A DNA stretch of 64,000 nt from contig OZ026845.1 of assembly GCA_964023205.1 (NCBI GenBank), positions 10,364,001-10,428,000 on the forward strand, written 5' to 3'. This document shows, piece after piece, positions 1-14,400 of the stretch (positions within the stretch are counted from its first letter, which is position 1; each line of letters begins with the position of its first letter). The translations under genes were made by a program, and so were the position numbers. This stretch comes from Lutraria lutraria (Eukaryota > Mollusca > Bivalvia > Venerida > Mactridae). The notes beneath the pieces are model-generated. The model was not told where the DNA came from. It did not search any database and saw only the letters and a list, made by a program, of their open reading frames with translations.

Positions 1-629
1 ACACATAATAACAGTACACACAAGTTAGCTAAATAGGCCTATAGAGTTCGTTCTCGAAAACTGAAACAGACTGAACCATTTTTCAAGTAAGTTAAATAAT
101 TGGAAGTCTGTGGTCGTTAGATAGGATACATTAATAAGTAAAAAAAGCAGAATTACCTTGACTTAGGGTTTGAAATGAGAGGATTTAGCAGCCATGCTTA
201 AGTTATGGCGTCACGTGACTCCTTCATTAAACATATATTTGATTGTGATGACGTAGGTTCACTGTTTTAGGCATGTACTTTTCGTGTAGTGGTGTTTTCT
301 GATATTTTATAGCCCAGTTTGATGCTTGTATGGTGGCATATTTCTGCATAAGATAATCAGACCATTTCGCGAAAAAACAACAGATTTTCATAAACAGCTA
401 AGACATTTTCACAATAATTTAGTAACTTTTCATGATAAGATTTTCCGACATCAAATGAAACCCTAGCCCCTTACCCTCTTTTTAAGTGGACGATAAAATA
501 TTTTCATGAAAGTAAAACTTTTTTTTCATGAAAACTTAGAAAGCTTTTGGGACAATTAACTCACTAAGTGCATACAGAAATATACCACCATACTATTGTT
601 CTGGTTACATATTTATTTTATACTTACAG

Positions 630-763
630 ATCCAGACATATGTGCTGATCAGAGATCTGATTGTCCAAGAATAAAACAGCGTAATGGCGACTTCTGCGTA
701 ACACAGAAACAATTTGCGATGCGATTTTGTCTCAAGACCTGCAAGTTATGTTATTCTAATTGA
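630..763 (+). CDS. Terminal exon of an upstream ShKT-domain protein gene (partial)
   Basis: An AG acceptor at 628-629 is followed by 44 codons ending in TGA at 761-763. The first two bases complete a codon from an exon outside the window (phase 1). The peptide begins DPDICADQRSDC and ends CLKTCKLCYSN. Its six cysteines and the CxxTCxxC ending are typical of a ShKT domain, a small disulfide-rich module found at the end of many invertebrate astacins and other secreted proteins. It closely resembles the last exon of the downstream astacin gene (26369-26493) in the shared QRSDC, FAM and KTC segments, so I infer a tandem paralogue. An AATAAA lies at 775-780, just after the stop. No further exon is recognisable in 1-629. 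The parent gene's catalytic class cannot be seen here. Confidence 0.75.
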
Positions 764-2384
764 AAAAAAACATCAATAAAAATATTGAACTTGCAAATAA
801 ATCATACGCAAACATATTGTGTTGTTTGATCTAACACCTTGTTTGTTAATTTTACTTATAAACATCCCCGCCCTGAGATTCGAATTTACACCACCTGACT
901 GTAAAAACTTTGGAGAATGAGATCCGGGATATAAGGGAGATAACTCACTGCGTAGAGGTTTTGAACGTTCGTTCCATAAACTGGTTCCTGTTGGCTTGGA
1001 CTGTACAAAACCCTTTGGTGCACTGCGACATGGAACGAGAACCAGTTTATATCGACCCAAAAGTAGACGATTTAATTCTTTAACAATGTAGTAAATTATA
1101 ATTATGGCAATAACAAATGTCCGCAATAACAGTCATGTCTAAGGTAAACACTATAAAATGATTATTTTGTCACTGGAAAAAGAAAACATGATTGTAACAT
1201 ATACGGGCGGACTTTGAAAACTTTCTTAAGCATATATATATATAATTAAGCTTCGAGTGCAATGGAGTGACCTGAAGTGATTCTTCTGGCCCAAATATCA
1301 AATTTTGCGTTCTCAATTTATGAGTCAACTTGTAGTGTAGTCTAGACATTGTGTATGTGATTAGTAGTACACATCACCGTAAAACCTAAATTATCTTATC
1401 TATTTATTTGTTTGATTCGCTTAACAAGTTTTCCTGGACTATATTCTAACCAGTACCACAAGGGAGCGGCAACGTCTCTATACATGTGGAAGAAAATTGG
1501 CATTGTTGTCAAATTCTCATTAAAGGGTAAAACCTGCCGCGACTGGGAATTCTATTAGCAATGAAAGAAAATCCAAATTGTAACCTGATAAAATATGTAT
1601 AGAAACACAGACAGAATAAGAAAAAAAAGCTTTTGTTACAGACACAATTTTAAACGAAATAATTATGTTGTTATTGTGTGTGCATTGTACATTGGAAGTC
1701 AGTTACAAATATGCAAATGTACGTATACGTGCGCAGGGGAACATAAAAGAAGCTGGTGTACCTATCAAACATACGAAACTTGTGAGGAATTTGCAGGCAA
1801 TGACTTGATCTAACCCTAAACACATAGTAAATGGTACCCTTAGAATTGACACATATTTTCGCGACCTAAAATCTACCTCTCTCGCACACCCAACTTCGCA
1901 CACACTCACACACAAACAAATTGATGCATGCATATTAAAATAATAATAAGGTAGTTAAGTAACCAGTTGGGCTCTAGTTTTATTCGATTGTCTTAAATTA
2001 ATTCAATTAAGTAAACAAGTACGGTTAATTATTTTATGAACATTTTTTATGTTGGCGCCATAAATAATGCACTTTGAATTAACCAATGCCGGAGCACTGA
2101 TAAGGCCAGCTGGCGACAATAACAAATTTACTGGCGTCGTACAGAGTTAAAACAAAGCATTAATGAATCAAGAAGTTTCATTACGTATTCTGGAAGTATC
2201 ATAAAATCTTGTTTACGGTATCAACAACACAATTAGCTTTATTATGTTGTTAGCACTCTTAATTTGATCTTAGAAAACGGTCGCTGATAATCCAGTCATA
2301 CATTTGTATATGGCAATGTTTCGTTAGAAGCAAGAGAGATATCAACCTCTCTGTCTAATTGTTGGATGCTGTTATGTTATCACA
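764..2384. other. Intergenic region upstream of the astacin gene
   Basis: No coding exon is recognisable. An imperfect inverted repeat lies at about 973-1056: ATAAACTGGTTCC on one arm and GGAACGAGAACCAGTTTAT on the other. Fragments related to this arm recur near 30790 and 55030, so it is probably a dispersed repeat. The start codon at 2385 sits in a good context (ACAATGG, purine at -3, G at +4). No clear TATA box was identified. Confidence 0.4.
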
Positions 2385-2456
2385 ATGGTGTTCTTCAGTT
2401 TTTTAATGTTGTCATTATTGGCCCTTACTTTTGGGATATCTGATAATACGTCACAG
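2385..2456 (+). CDS. Astacin gene exon 1: start codon and signal peptide
   Basis: Twenty-four codons starting MVFFSFLMLSLLALTFG and ending SDNTSQ, then a GTAGG donor in phase 0. The hydrophobic core directly after Met is a clear secretion signal, and the ATG context is good, so this start is well supported. Cleavage probably falls near residues 17-20. Confidence 0.8.
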
Positions 2457-5400
2457 GTAGGACTATTTTAGTAACATCAAAAACTTATTTCGAAACATTG
2501 TCTTGTATATATGGAGATTTTAACGGGTTCTACGAGTAAAATTTATTGTATAATTACATTCTAAAGAATTAGTAAATGCATGTCTTTTTGATAGAAATCA
2601 AGTTCTGTTTTTGTTTTCTATAGTAATGATAATCTATGGGTTTAATATAAAAAATCAGTAAAAGATGCATAGTGTGGTATCTATAATTATCATTAACAAA
2701 GCATCGTATAAAATGATGAATATTAACAAACCTATTACAACTATGCCTTTTTGATGAAAATTAGTTTTACATTCTACAGCCTCTATCCAGAGTAAAACGC
2801 CTGTTCACAAGATCAGAAAAAAATCACTGGACCAATGGAATTGTGCCCTATAAATTTGACGAAAGTTTACGTAAGTTTTGCCCCAAGTTTACCATGTTCT
2901 TTGCGGAAGAAACAAATAAAACGAACAGTTTATTTCTCTTCATTGTAGCGTTTACGTGGTGCATTAATGCTAGCTTGTATCCTTGATCAATGGCATTTCA
3001 TCATAAATTATGATAACACGTATCTGTCTAATTATCGTTTATGTTACTGATGTTTGTGATATGTAAAATGGCTAAAAACGAACATGTTTACTAAGAGTTG
3101 CTAAGCGATATATAAAGCGATGTGGTATAAACTATAACAATAATGTAGGAATCACTGGACTTAACCCAAAGGACCGCAATGGAAATAAGTCGGCTATAAT
3201 GCCTTCTTTTTGTGTCATCCCTGGTATTGATTATGTGTCATCTACCATGCACTTTAATGTTCACATGTATTTTTTTAAAATTATATGTCGACATTAAATT
3301 TGTATTGTTTTTTATGACATGTACTCATTTTACCGGAATAAAACTACATGTATCTATCTACCCCTAAATCAAAGTGCCATCTAGTGAGTCGTCGCTGTTT
3401 TCATGTATCCTTTTATACGCCAACTGACTTCAAATGAATTCACAGACTTTTTTATTCATTATGTTCTAATCTCGTTACTCAATATCGTCTTGTCTTTCCT
3501 AGTTTTCAATAATGCTCAAACAAAGTTTGTTTGTATTATGACGAGTAAATCATTTAACCGGCACAAATATTGATTAATGGATGAAATTGAGAGATTCTTC
3601 AGTTATGTATTCGTTTCGTGGTTACGTGAATCCCAAAAATAACTAAATGTTTCAGCTAAAACCAAGAGGACAGAGTACATACAAAGGGTGTTTGCACTGT
3701 ATGAGAGGTATTCATGTATCCGATTTGTTACATGGACAACGGGAACAAGAAAACGATACAATCTGGACCACAACAATTACCTAGTTTTTGAACCAGAATC
3801 ACGGTGATTTCATTTTCTTTTGCTATTGACTTAGTATTGACTTAACTATATAACCATTTGTTACTATAAACATGGTCCATTATAAATGATCTTGAATTAT
3901 CTGTTAAAAAACACGGATCATAAACTTCATTTTTCTTTTGAAATATATTATTCGATATGTCAGAATGTTGTGTCCTTTATTTGAACTACCGTTTAGCTCA
4001 GAACGAGTGTAATTTATCCTTCGGCGAAAATGTTGTGAGGAACTTCCGTTCCTCGTTATGAGTACCCGTTCTGCATGTCAACAAGGTAAGTTTTTTTCCA
4101 AAATTATGAAGAATACAGGTCTCTGTGTAAAAATATAGAAATGCAGTTAGCTAGCTTTGGATTTTCCGAGTACGCACATGTAAAGATATTGACCAGGGTT
4201 GACGTTTTTGGAACGGTTTTATTTGGCCAGGAGAGAAGTTCATTTCCTTTTTCAAGCCATCCCGAGTGACGGCGTCGTACGGTTTTGCCACCAAATTGTC
4301 TACCAACAGGCAACATATCTTTACATGTGCGTACCCGGAAAACCTAAAGCGAGCTATTTGCATTGCGATATTTTTTACACAAAGGCTGTATATTTAAAAA
4401 AAAATGGGATAAACTTACCTTGTTGACGAGCAATTCATGGTATAGTACGATATTATTAAATTGTCAAAGCTGAATAATTACACGGTCACTGAATGCGATT
4501 ATTTTTAGCTTCGTACCACAGTCGACAAGTTTCGTTTATTTTACCGTTAATGAATGCCCCATTACACATGTTTATATAGTAGAACGAAGATTATCGTATC
4601 ACTTACGAAATTAATCGAAGCTAAAAATAAATGAAATTATTCGGCTTTGACAGGTTAATAAAATCGCACTTTTATACATTGTAGATCACAACATTTTGCC
4701 GAAGGATAAATTACACTCGTTCTGAGTTAAACGGGCGTGAACATGAAATTAAATCGGAACATTTTTCTCACGAAGTTGTTTTAAAACCCGTGATGGTCGT
4801 GATATTCCGGAACGTGAGAACGATAGTAACAAACAAAGAGATATATCATGACACTTCGGATTATATAAAATACAATAATGAATCATAATATATATAGCTA
4901 CACGCTTAATTACGCTTAAATATTTTTGAAATTTTCGATTTTCTCAGGGATGTTTTCCCAGTGTCTCCATCGAAACTATCGAAGCAAGTATTGTGGCTAG
5001 AAAATCACAGGCGTGACGTGGCGCCCGTGCATCAATGCTTATAGAAGGGATATAAATGCCTCTCCCGATCTCCTCTCTTTATATTTGTGATGGCTCTGAA
5101 ATGACCATGGCTGTCGAATGGATTATTCAACAATAGATACATAAGTAAATAAGATGGAATGACCAGAGCTTTAATTAAATAAACTATAATCATATTATTA
5201 CAGGTGTTACTCCTATATCGGGAATACCAGAAAAAATGGTCAAAGAATATACTGTTGTGGATGGGTATGTATACTATATTGAGGTATTTCTTTTGTCCGT
5301 TTTCCCAAAAACATCGTTTTGTGAAAGAAGTGGAACGATAAAACGTACGAATGAAAAGTGATTTGTTCATACTTTAAGACTAGTAGTTACGATTGATTGA

Positions 5401-8400
5401 GTGTACGAATACTTTTAGATTGATACTTCTCTTTCTTGGTATTTTGTTGTGTTGTCATGGAAACTCTAATCGTTTTATTTACAGAAAACTTGCCTGCATG
5501 AAATAGGACATGCGCTTGGAATGTTACATGAACACAGGAGTCCAATCAGAGATAATTTTATTAGGATCAATTACGAGAATATCATCACAGGTAAACTTAA
5601 ATCTAAAATTTGGACATTACTACACTAAACGTTCCCTAAGTGTTCTTTGCTTCTTTTCAGAATTATAAGTATGGTGTTTTCAGTGGACACGTTTTATACT
5701 TATCATCTTGTTTGAGCGTTATTCTACCTGTATATTATCGTATTTTGTATTTTATGTATCTTATATCAAAATAACACAAATGTGTTGATTTAATGAATTC
5801 AGAATGAAGCTACACCCCAAAATGCTTGTTTGATGATCCTGCCAAACAAATTGCCTTGAAAAAAGACTTCCTTTGAAAATTCGCATGACAAATGGTTTCA
5901 TTTCTCCCTGATGCACACTTTAGTGTCACACTAAACATTATTATATGATCTGTAAATAAACACATTTTGAACATTATTATATGATCTGTAAATAAACACA
6001 TTTTGATTTGTTTAAAACCTTATTGATCTTGGCACATTCATGTCATATGAAATGGTGTAAGAACATACTGTGTGGAATCATTAATTTTCGTTGGGGATTT
6101 AATTTCGTGGATCGGCTCATCCACGAAATCAAATCCCCACGAATTTAAATGCAGAGATAATTAATTTCGTTTCAAAATCAAAATCCACGAATTTATGTCC
6201 CCACTAAAGAGCCATTTTAGTTAAACCACGAAAATTGAGCCCAACGAAAATAAATGAAATTACAGTAGTTAATGGAAATTTCGGTATTATCCATTCTAAA
6301 AATAGAATCAGGTCAATATCTGTTATTTGTGATATATTCATCTTCCTTTATGAATAATATACATTGCTGTTTGTCAAATAATGCATTTAAACTCATGAGC
6401 CTTAATGATTTAATTCAAATACTTTTCACAAAATAAAACAGTTCTTCACTAGTGAGCTATTGCATATTATATAGTTATTGACTAGTGAGTAATTGAATAT
6501 GACGTGATATTTATTGACTGAAGCCGATGTTAGTATGGCTACTAGTTGATATTATACAGTTCTTGACTAGCTAGCCATGTAATATGATGAGATATTCACC
6601 GACAGAATGCCATATTTACCGAGTAAATTGTATATAGTTTAGGTTTGGAAATTCCGAAATTTCCATTAGATATCATTTATGACATTTATGATATACGAGT
6701 TAATAGGCTTTAAACCAATCAAAATGTGTTTATTCATATAAAAAAACATCGTATTCAATGGCTGACTAGTCAGTAACTATATATTATATATTTTCAGGTC
6801 TAACTTCAGAGTTCCACAAAGTGACGAACAACATTGAAACATTTGGATTATACGATTATGATTCTATCATGCATTACGGTCTCAAGGTAATGGAATCTTC
6901 ATATTAATTCTCTCTTGTCTTCTTGTCATATCTGGATAAAAGATCAATGACTTGATCGAACTAACAAAGAACAAGGTAGGACACACAGTAACACCCGGGG
7001 TCCAGTTAAAAATTCCTAGTATTGAAGTAGATATATATTCTCATATCAAATTAAAATATAGAATGAGCATTGGAAATCAGTCCGAGGCTTAGTGATAGTA
7101 AAATCTAGGTGCTCTTAAAATTGAGGCGATCGTAAAATCGAGGTGATCGTAAAATCAAGGTAATCGTAAAATCGATGTAATCGTATAATTGAAGTACTCA
7201 TAAAATTGAGGTGCTCGTAGAATTGAGGTGCTCGTAAAATTGAGGTGATCACTATTTGAGGATTTACGGTACATAATGTACTCAGTCGTTAGTTCAATGC
7301 TCGGGGTGGCTGACTAAGGTTTATTATCACATGACAGCAACTTTGTATAATATTATGTTTTAAGGTCGATGGAATTTATGGATAGGGTAAAGTGCATATT
7401 TGGGTGTTCTTCGTAAATAAAAACGCTTAAAAGAGCAGTAGCAACTGTAGCTTTCTTAATACGAAAAACACCCAAATATGCGCTCGATCCGTCTTTGTTC
7501 TTCATTCTTCAAAACTAAAAAATTATAACGCGCTGTTCTATAATATGTTAAGATAGGAAAGCCAATATACAATGTATATATAATCATTGTCGCTGATTGG
7601 TTCAGACAGTGGGGCTACCGATGCTTAGTTTATGGACTGTTTTTCAGGCCTGGGGAAACGAGAAGTCAGATCAGACGATATCATTATTTGATCCAGAAAC
7701 AAAGCCTGCCTCATTGTACGCTGATAAGGAACAATATTTCTACATGTTCAAAGAAATTAATTATGTGTACAAGTGTACAGGTATGTATTGTGTTGCCGTC
7801 AACATTCATCCATCCGTCAAACTTGTGTTAGCGGCCACCTCCGAGTAAATGCCCTCCTTTTTAAATCTGCCAGTCTATCCTGAGGTTGGCCTTTGTGCAA
7901 AGGTTTGACTTATATCTATTGGGTTTGCAGTGGTATTTGCCAGACGTAGTAGTGCAGATTCAAACCTTCCTACATATCTGAATGGTTGTATTATTGTATC
8001 CAACCAACGACACAATCATCAAATCCACCACTTGTTAGCATCTCGCATTCCCACCCACATACTGGTATCTAGGAGCTTACCGTTAGCATCTCGCATTCCC
8101 ACTTTCATACTGGTATCTAGGAGCTTAACGTTAGCATCTCGCATTCCCACTTTCAAACTGGTATCTAGGAACTTAACGTTAGCATTTCGCATTCCCACTT
8201 TCATACTAGTATCTAGGAGCTTAACGTTAGCATCTGGCATTCCCACTTTCATACTGGTATCTAGGAGCTTAACGTTAGCATCTCGCATTCCCACTTTCAT
8301 ACTGGTATCTAGGAGCTTAACGTTAGCATCTCGCATTCCCACTTTCAAACTGGTATCTAGGAACTTAACGTTAGCATCTCGCATTCCCACTTTCATACTG

Positions 8401-11400
8401 GTATCTAGGAGCTTAACGTTAGCATCTGGCATTCCCACTTTCATACTGGTATCTAGGAGCTTAACGTTAGCATCTGGCATTCCCACTTTCATACTGGTAT
8501 ATAGGAGCTTAACGTTAGCATCTGGCATTCCCACTTTCATACTGGTATCTAGGAGCTTAACGTTAGCATCTCGCATTCCCACTTTCATACTGGTATCTAG
8601 GAGCTTAACGTTAGCATCTGGCATTCCCACTTTCATACTGGTATCTAGGAGCTTAACGTTAGCATCTCGCATTCCCACCCACATACTGGTATCTAGGAGC
8701 TTAACGTTAGCATCTCGCATTCCCACCCACATACTGGTATCTAGGAGCTTAACGTTAGCATCTCGCATTCCCACCCACATACTAGTATCTAGGAGCTTAA
8801 CGTTAGCATCTGGCATTCCCACTTTCATACTGGTATCTAGGAGCTTAACGTTAGCATCTCGCATTCCCACTTTCATACTAGTATCTAGGAGCTTAACGTT
8901 AGTATCTGGCATTCCCACTTTCATACTGGTATCTAGGAGCTTAACGTTAGCATCTCGCATTCCCACTTTCATACTGGTATCTAGGAGCTTAACGTTAGCA
9001 TCTGGCATTCCCACTTTCATACTAGTATCTAGGAGCTTAACGTTAGTATCTGGCATTCCCACCAACATACTGGTATCTAGGAGCTTAACGTTAGCATCTG
9101 ACATTCCCACCCACATCCTGTTATCTGGGAGCTTAACGTTAGCATCTGGCATTCCCACCCACATACTGGTATCTAGGAGCTTAACGTTAGCATCTCGCAT
9201 TCCCACTTTCATACTAGTATCTAGGAGCTTAACGTTAGCATCTCGCATTCCCACCCACATACTGGTATCTAGGAGCTTAACGTTAGCATCTCGCATTCCC
9301 ACCCACATACTGGTATCTAGGAGCTTAACGTTAGCATCTCGCATTCCCACCCACATACTGGTATCTAGGAGCTTAACGTTAGCATCTCGCATTCCCACTT
9401 TCATACTGGTATCTAGGAGCTTAACGTTAGCATCTCGCATTCCCACCCACATACTGGTATCTAGGAGCTTAACGTTAGCATCTCGCATTCCCACTTTCAT
9501 ACTGGTATCTAGGAGCTTAACGTTAGCATCTCGCATTCCCACTTTCAAACTGGTATCTAGGAACTTAACGTTAGCATTTCCCATTCCCACTTTCATACTA
9601 GTATCTAGGAGCTTAACGTTAGCATCTCGCATTCCCACTTTCATACTAGTATCTAGGAGCTTAACGTTAGCATCTCGCATTCCCACTTTCATACTGGTAT
9701 CTAGGAGCTTAACGTTAGCATCTCGCATTCCCACTTTCATACTGGTATCTAGGAGCTTAACGTTAGCATCTCGCATTCCCACTTTCATACTGGTATCTAG
9801 GAGCTTAACGTTAGCATCTCGCATTCCCACTTTCATACTGGTATCTAGGAGCTTAACGTTAGCATCTGGCATTCCCACTTTCATACTAGTATCTAGGAGC
9901 TTAACGTTAGCATCTGGCATTCCCACTTTCATACTGGTATCTAGGAGCTTAACGTATGCATCTGGCATTCCCACTTACATACTAGTATCTAGGAGCTTAA
10001 CGTTAGCATCTGGCATTCCCACTTTCATACTGGTATCTAGGAGCTTAACGTTAGCATCTGGCATTCCCACTTTAATACTGGTATCTAGGAGCTTAACGTT
10101 AGCATCTGGCATTCCCATTTTCATACTGGTATCTAGGAGCTTAACGTTAGCATCTGGCATTCCCATTTTCATACTAGTATCTAGGAGCTTAACGTTAGCA
10201 TATGGCATTCCCACTTTCATACTGGTATCTAGGAGCTTAATGTTAGCATCTGGCATTCCAACTTTCATACTAGTATCTAGGAGCTTAACGTTAGCATCTG
10301 GCATTCCCACTTTCATACTAGTATCTAGGAGCTTAACGTTAGCATCTCGCATTCCCACGCACATACTGTTATCTAGGAGCTTAACGTTAGCATCTCGCAT
10401 TCCCACGCACATACTGTTATCTAGGAGCTTAACGTTAGCATCTCGCATTCCCACCCACATACTGGTATCTAGGAGCTTAACGTTAGCATCTCGCATTCCC
10501 ACGCACATACTGTTATCTAGGAGCTTTACGTTAGCATCTCGCATTCCCACGCAAATACTGTTATCTAGGAGCTTAACGTTAGCATCTCGCATTCCCACTT
10601 TCATACTAGTATCTAGGAGCTTAACGTTAGCATCTCGCATTCCCACCCACATACTGGTATCTAGGAGCTTAACGTTAGCATCTCGCATTCCCACCCACAT
10701 ACTGGTATCTAGGAGCTTAACGTTAGCATCTCGCATTCCCACCCACATACTGGTATCTAGGAGCTTAACGTTAGCATCTCGCATTCCCACCCACATACTG
10801 GTATCTAGGAGCTTACCGTTAGCATCTCGCATTCCCACTTTCATACTGGTATCTAGGAGCTTAACGTTAGCATCTCGCATTCCCACCCACATACTGGTAT
10901 CTAGGAGCTTAACGTTAGCATCTCGCATTCCCACTTTCATACTGGTGTCTAGGAGCTTAACGTTAGCATCTCGCATTCCCACTTTCAAACTGGTATCTAG
11001 GAACTTAACGTTTGCATTTCGCATTCCCACTTTCATACTAGTATCTAGGAGCTTAACGTTAGCATCTCGCATTCCCACTTTCATACTAGTATCTAGGAGC
11101 TTAACGTTAGCATCTCGCATTTCCACTTTCATACTGGTATCTAGGAGCTTAACGTTAGCATCTCGCATTCCCACTTTCATACTAGTATCTAGGAGCTTAA
11201 CGTTAGCATCTCGCATTCCCACTTTCATACTGGTATCTAGGAGCTTAACGTTAGCATCTCGCATTCCCACGCACATACTGTTATCTAGGAGCTTAACGTT
11301 AGCATCTCGCATTCCCACCCACATACTGGTATCTAGGAGCTTAACGTTAGCATCTCGCATTCCCACTTTCATACTAGTATCTAGGAGCTTAACGTTAGTA

Positions 11401-14400
11401 TCTGGCATTCCCACCCACATACTGGTATCTAGGAGCTTAACGTTAGCATCTGGCATTCCCACCCACATACTGGTAGCTAGGAGCTTAACGTTAGCATCTG
11501 GCATTCCCACCCACATACTGGTATCTAGGAGCTTAACGTTAGCATCTCGCATTCCCACTTTCATACTAGTATCTAGGAGCTTAACGTTAGCATCTCGCAT
11601 TCCCACCCACATACTGGTATCTAGGAGCTTAACGTTAGCATCTCGCATTCCCACCCACATACTGGTATCTAGGAGCTTAACGTTAGCATCTCGCATTCCC
11701 ACCCACATACTGGTATCTAGGAGCTTACCGTTAGCATCTCGCATTCCCACTTTCATACTGGTATCTAGGAGCTTAACGTTAGCATCTCGCATTCCCACCC
11801 ACATACTGGTATCTAGGAGCTTAACGTTAGCATCTCGCATTCCCACTTTCATACTGGTATCTAGGAGCTTAACGTTAGCATCTCGCATTCCCACTTTCAA
11901 ACTGGTATCTAGGAACTTAACGTTTGCATTTCGCATTCCCACTTTCATACTAGTATCTAGGAGCTTAACGTTAGCATCTCGCATTCCCACTTTCATACTA
12001 GTATCTAGGAGCTTAACGTTAGCATCTCGCATTTCCACTTTCATACTGGTATCTAGGAGCTTAACGTTAGCATCTCGCATTCCCACTTTCATACTAGTAT
12101 CTAGGAGCTTAACGTTAGCATCTCGCATTCCCACTTTCATACTGGTATCTAGGAGCTTAACGTTAGCATCTCGCATTCCCACTTTCATACTGGTATCTAG
12201 GAGCTTAACGTTAGCATCTCGCATTCCCACTTTCATACTATTATCTAGGAGCTTAACGTTAGCATCTGGCATTCCCACTTTCATACTGGTATCTAGGAGC
12301 TTAACGTTAGCATCTGGCATTCCCACTTTCATACTGGTATCTAGGAGCTTAACGTTAGCATCTCGCATTCCCACTTTCATACTGGTATCTAGGAGCTTAA
12401 CGTTAGCATCTGGCATTCCCACTTTCATACTGGTATCTAGGAGCTTAACGTTGGCATCTGGCATTCCCACTTTCATACTGGTATCTAGGAGCTTAACGTT
12501 AGCATCTGGCATTCCCACTTTCATACTAGTATCTAGGAGCTTAACGTTAGCATCTGGCATTCCCACTTTCATACTGGTATCTAGGAGCTTAACGTTAGCA
12601 TCTGGCATTCCCACTTTAATACTGGTATCTAGGAGCTTAACGTTAGCATCTGGCATTCCCATTTTCATACTGGTATCTAGGAGCTTAACGTTAGCATCTC
12701 GCATTCCCACTTTCATACTAGTATCTAGGAGCTTAACGTTAGTATCTGGCATTCCCACTTTCATACTGGTATCTAGGAGCTTAACGTTAGCATCTCGCAT
12801 TCCCACTTTCATACTGGTATCTAGGAGCTTAACGTTAGCATCTGGCATTCCCACTTTCATACTAGTATCTAGGAGCTTAACGTTAGTATCTGGCATTCCC
12901 ACCAACATACTGGTATCTAGGAGCTTAACGTTAGCATCTGACATTCCCACCCACATCCTGTTATCTGGGAGCTTAACGTTAGCATCTGGCATTCCCACCC
13001 ACATACTGGTATCTAGGAGCTTAACGTTAGCATCTCGCATTCCCACTTTCATACTAGTATCTAGGAGCTTAACGTTAGCATCTCGCATTCCCACCCACAT
13101 ACTGGTATCTAGGAGCTTAACGTTAGCATCTCGCATTCCCACCCACATACTGGTATCTAGGAGCTTAACGTTAGCATCTCGCATTCCCACCCACATACTG
13201 GTATCTAGGAGCTTAACGTTAGCATCTCGCATTCCCACCCACATACTGGTATCTAGGAGCTTAACGTTAGCATCTCGCATTCCCACCCACATACTGGTAT
13301 CTAGGAGCTTAACGTTAGCATCTCGCATTCCCACTTTCATACTGGTATCTAGGAGCTTAACGTTAGCATCTCGCATTCCCACTTTCAAACTGGTATCTAG
13401 GAACTTAACGTTAGCATTTCCCATTCCCACTTTCATACTAGTATCTAGGAGCTTAACGTTAGCATCTCGCATTCCCACTTTCATACTAGTATCTAGGAGC
13501 TTAACGTTAGCATCTCGCATTCCCACTTTCATACTGGTATCTAGGAGCTTAACGTTAGCATCTCGCATTCCCACTTTCATACTGGTATCTAGGAGCTTAA
13601 CGTTAGCATCTCGCATTCCCACTTTCATACTGGTATCTAGGAGCTTAACGTTAGCATCTCGCATTCCCACTTTCATACTGGTATCTAGGAGCTTAACGTT
13701 AGCATCTGGCATTCCCACTTTCATACTAGTATCTAGGAGCTTAACGTTAGCATCTGGCATTCCCACTTTCATACTGGTATCTAGGAGCTTAACGTATGCA
13801 TCTGGCATTCCCACTTACATACTAGTATCTAGGAGCTTAACGTTAGCATCTGGCATTCCCACTTTCATACTGGTATCTAGGAGCTTAACGTTAGCATCTG
13901 GCATTCCCACTTTAATACTGGTATCTAGGAGCTTAACGTTAGCATCTGGCATTCCCATTTTCATACTGGTATCTAGGAGCTTAACGTTAGCATCTGGCAT
14001 TCCCATTTTCATACTAGTATCTAGGAGCTTAACGTTAGCATATGGCATTCCCACTTTCATACTGGTATCTAGGAGCTTAATGTTAGCATCTGGCATTCCA
14101 ACTTTCATACTAGTATCTAGGAGCTTAACGTTAGCATCTGGCATTCCCACTTTCATACTAGTATCTAGGAGCTTAACGTTAGCATCTCGCATTCCCACGC
14201 ACATACTGTTATCTAGGAGCTTAACGTTAGCATCTCGCATTCCCACGCACATACTGTTATCTAGGAGCTTAACGTTAGCATCTCGCATTCCCACCCACAT
14301 ACTGGTATCTAGGAGCTTAACGTTAGCATCTCGCATTCCCACGCACATACTGTTATCTAGGAGCTTTACGTTAGCATCTCGCATTCCCACGCAAATACTG

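Noticed and set aside
773..1126. 117-codon - strand frame
   Set aside because: It begins with a hydrophobic run but overlaps an inverted repeat, has no family features, and directly follows a 3' end with a polyadenylation signal.
5032..5370. 112-codon - strand frame over the astacin exon 4 region
   Set aside because: It overlaps a phase-consistent + strand astacin exon and has no recognisable features.
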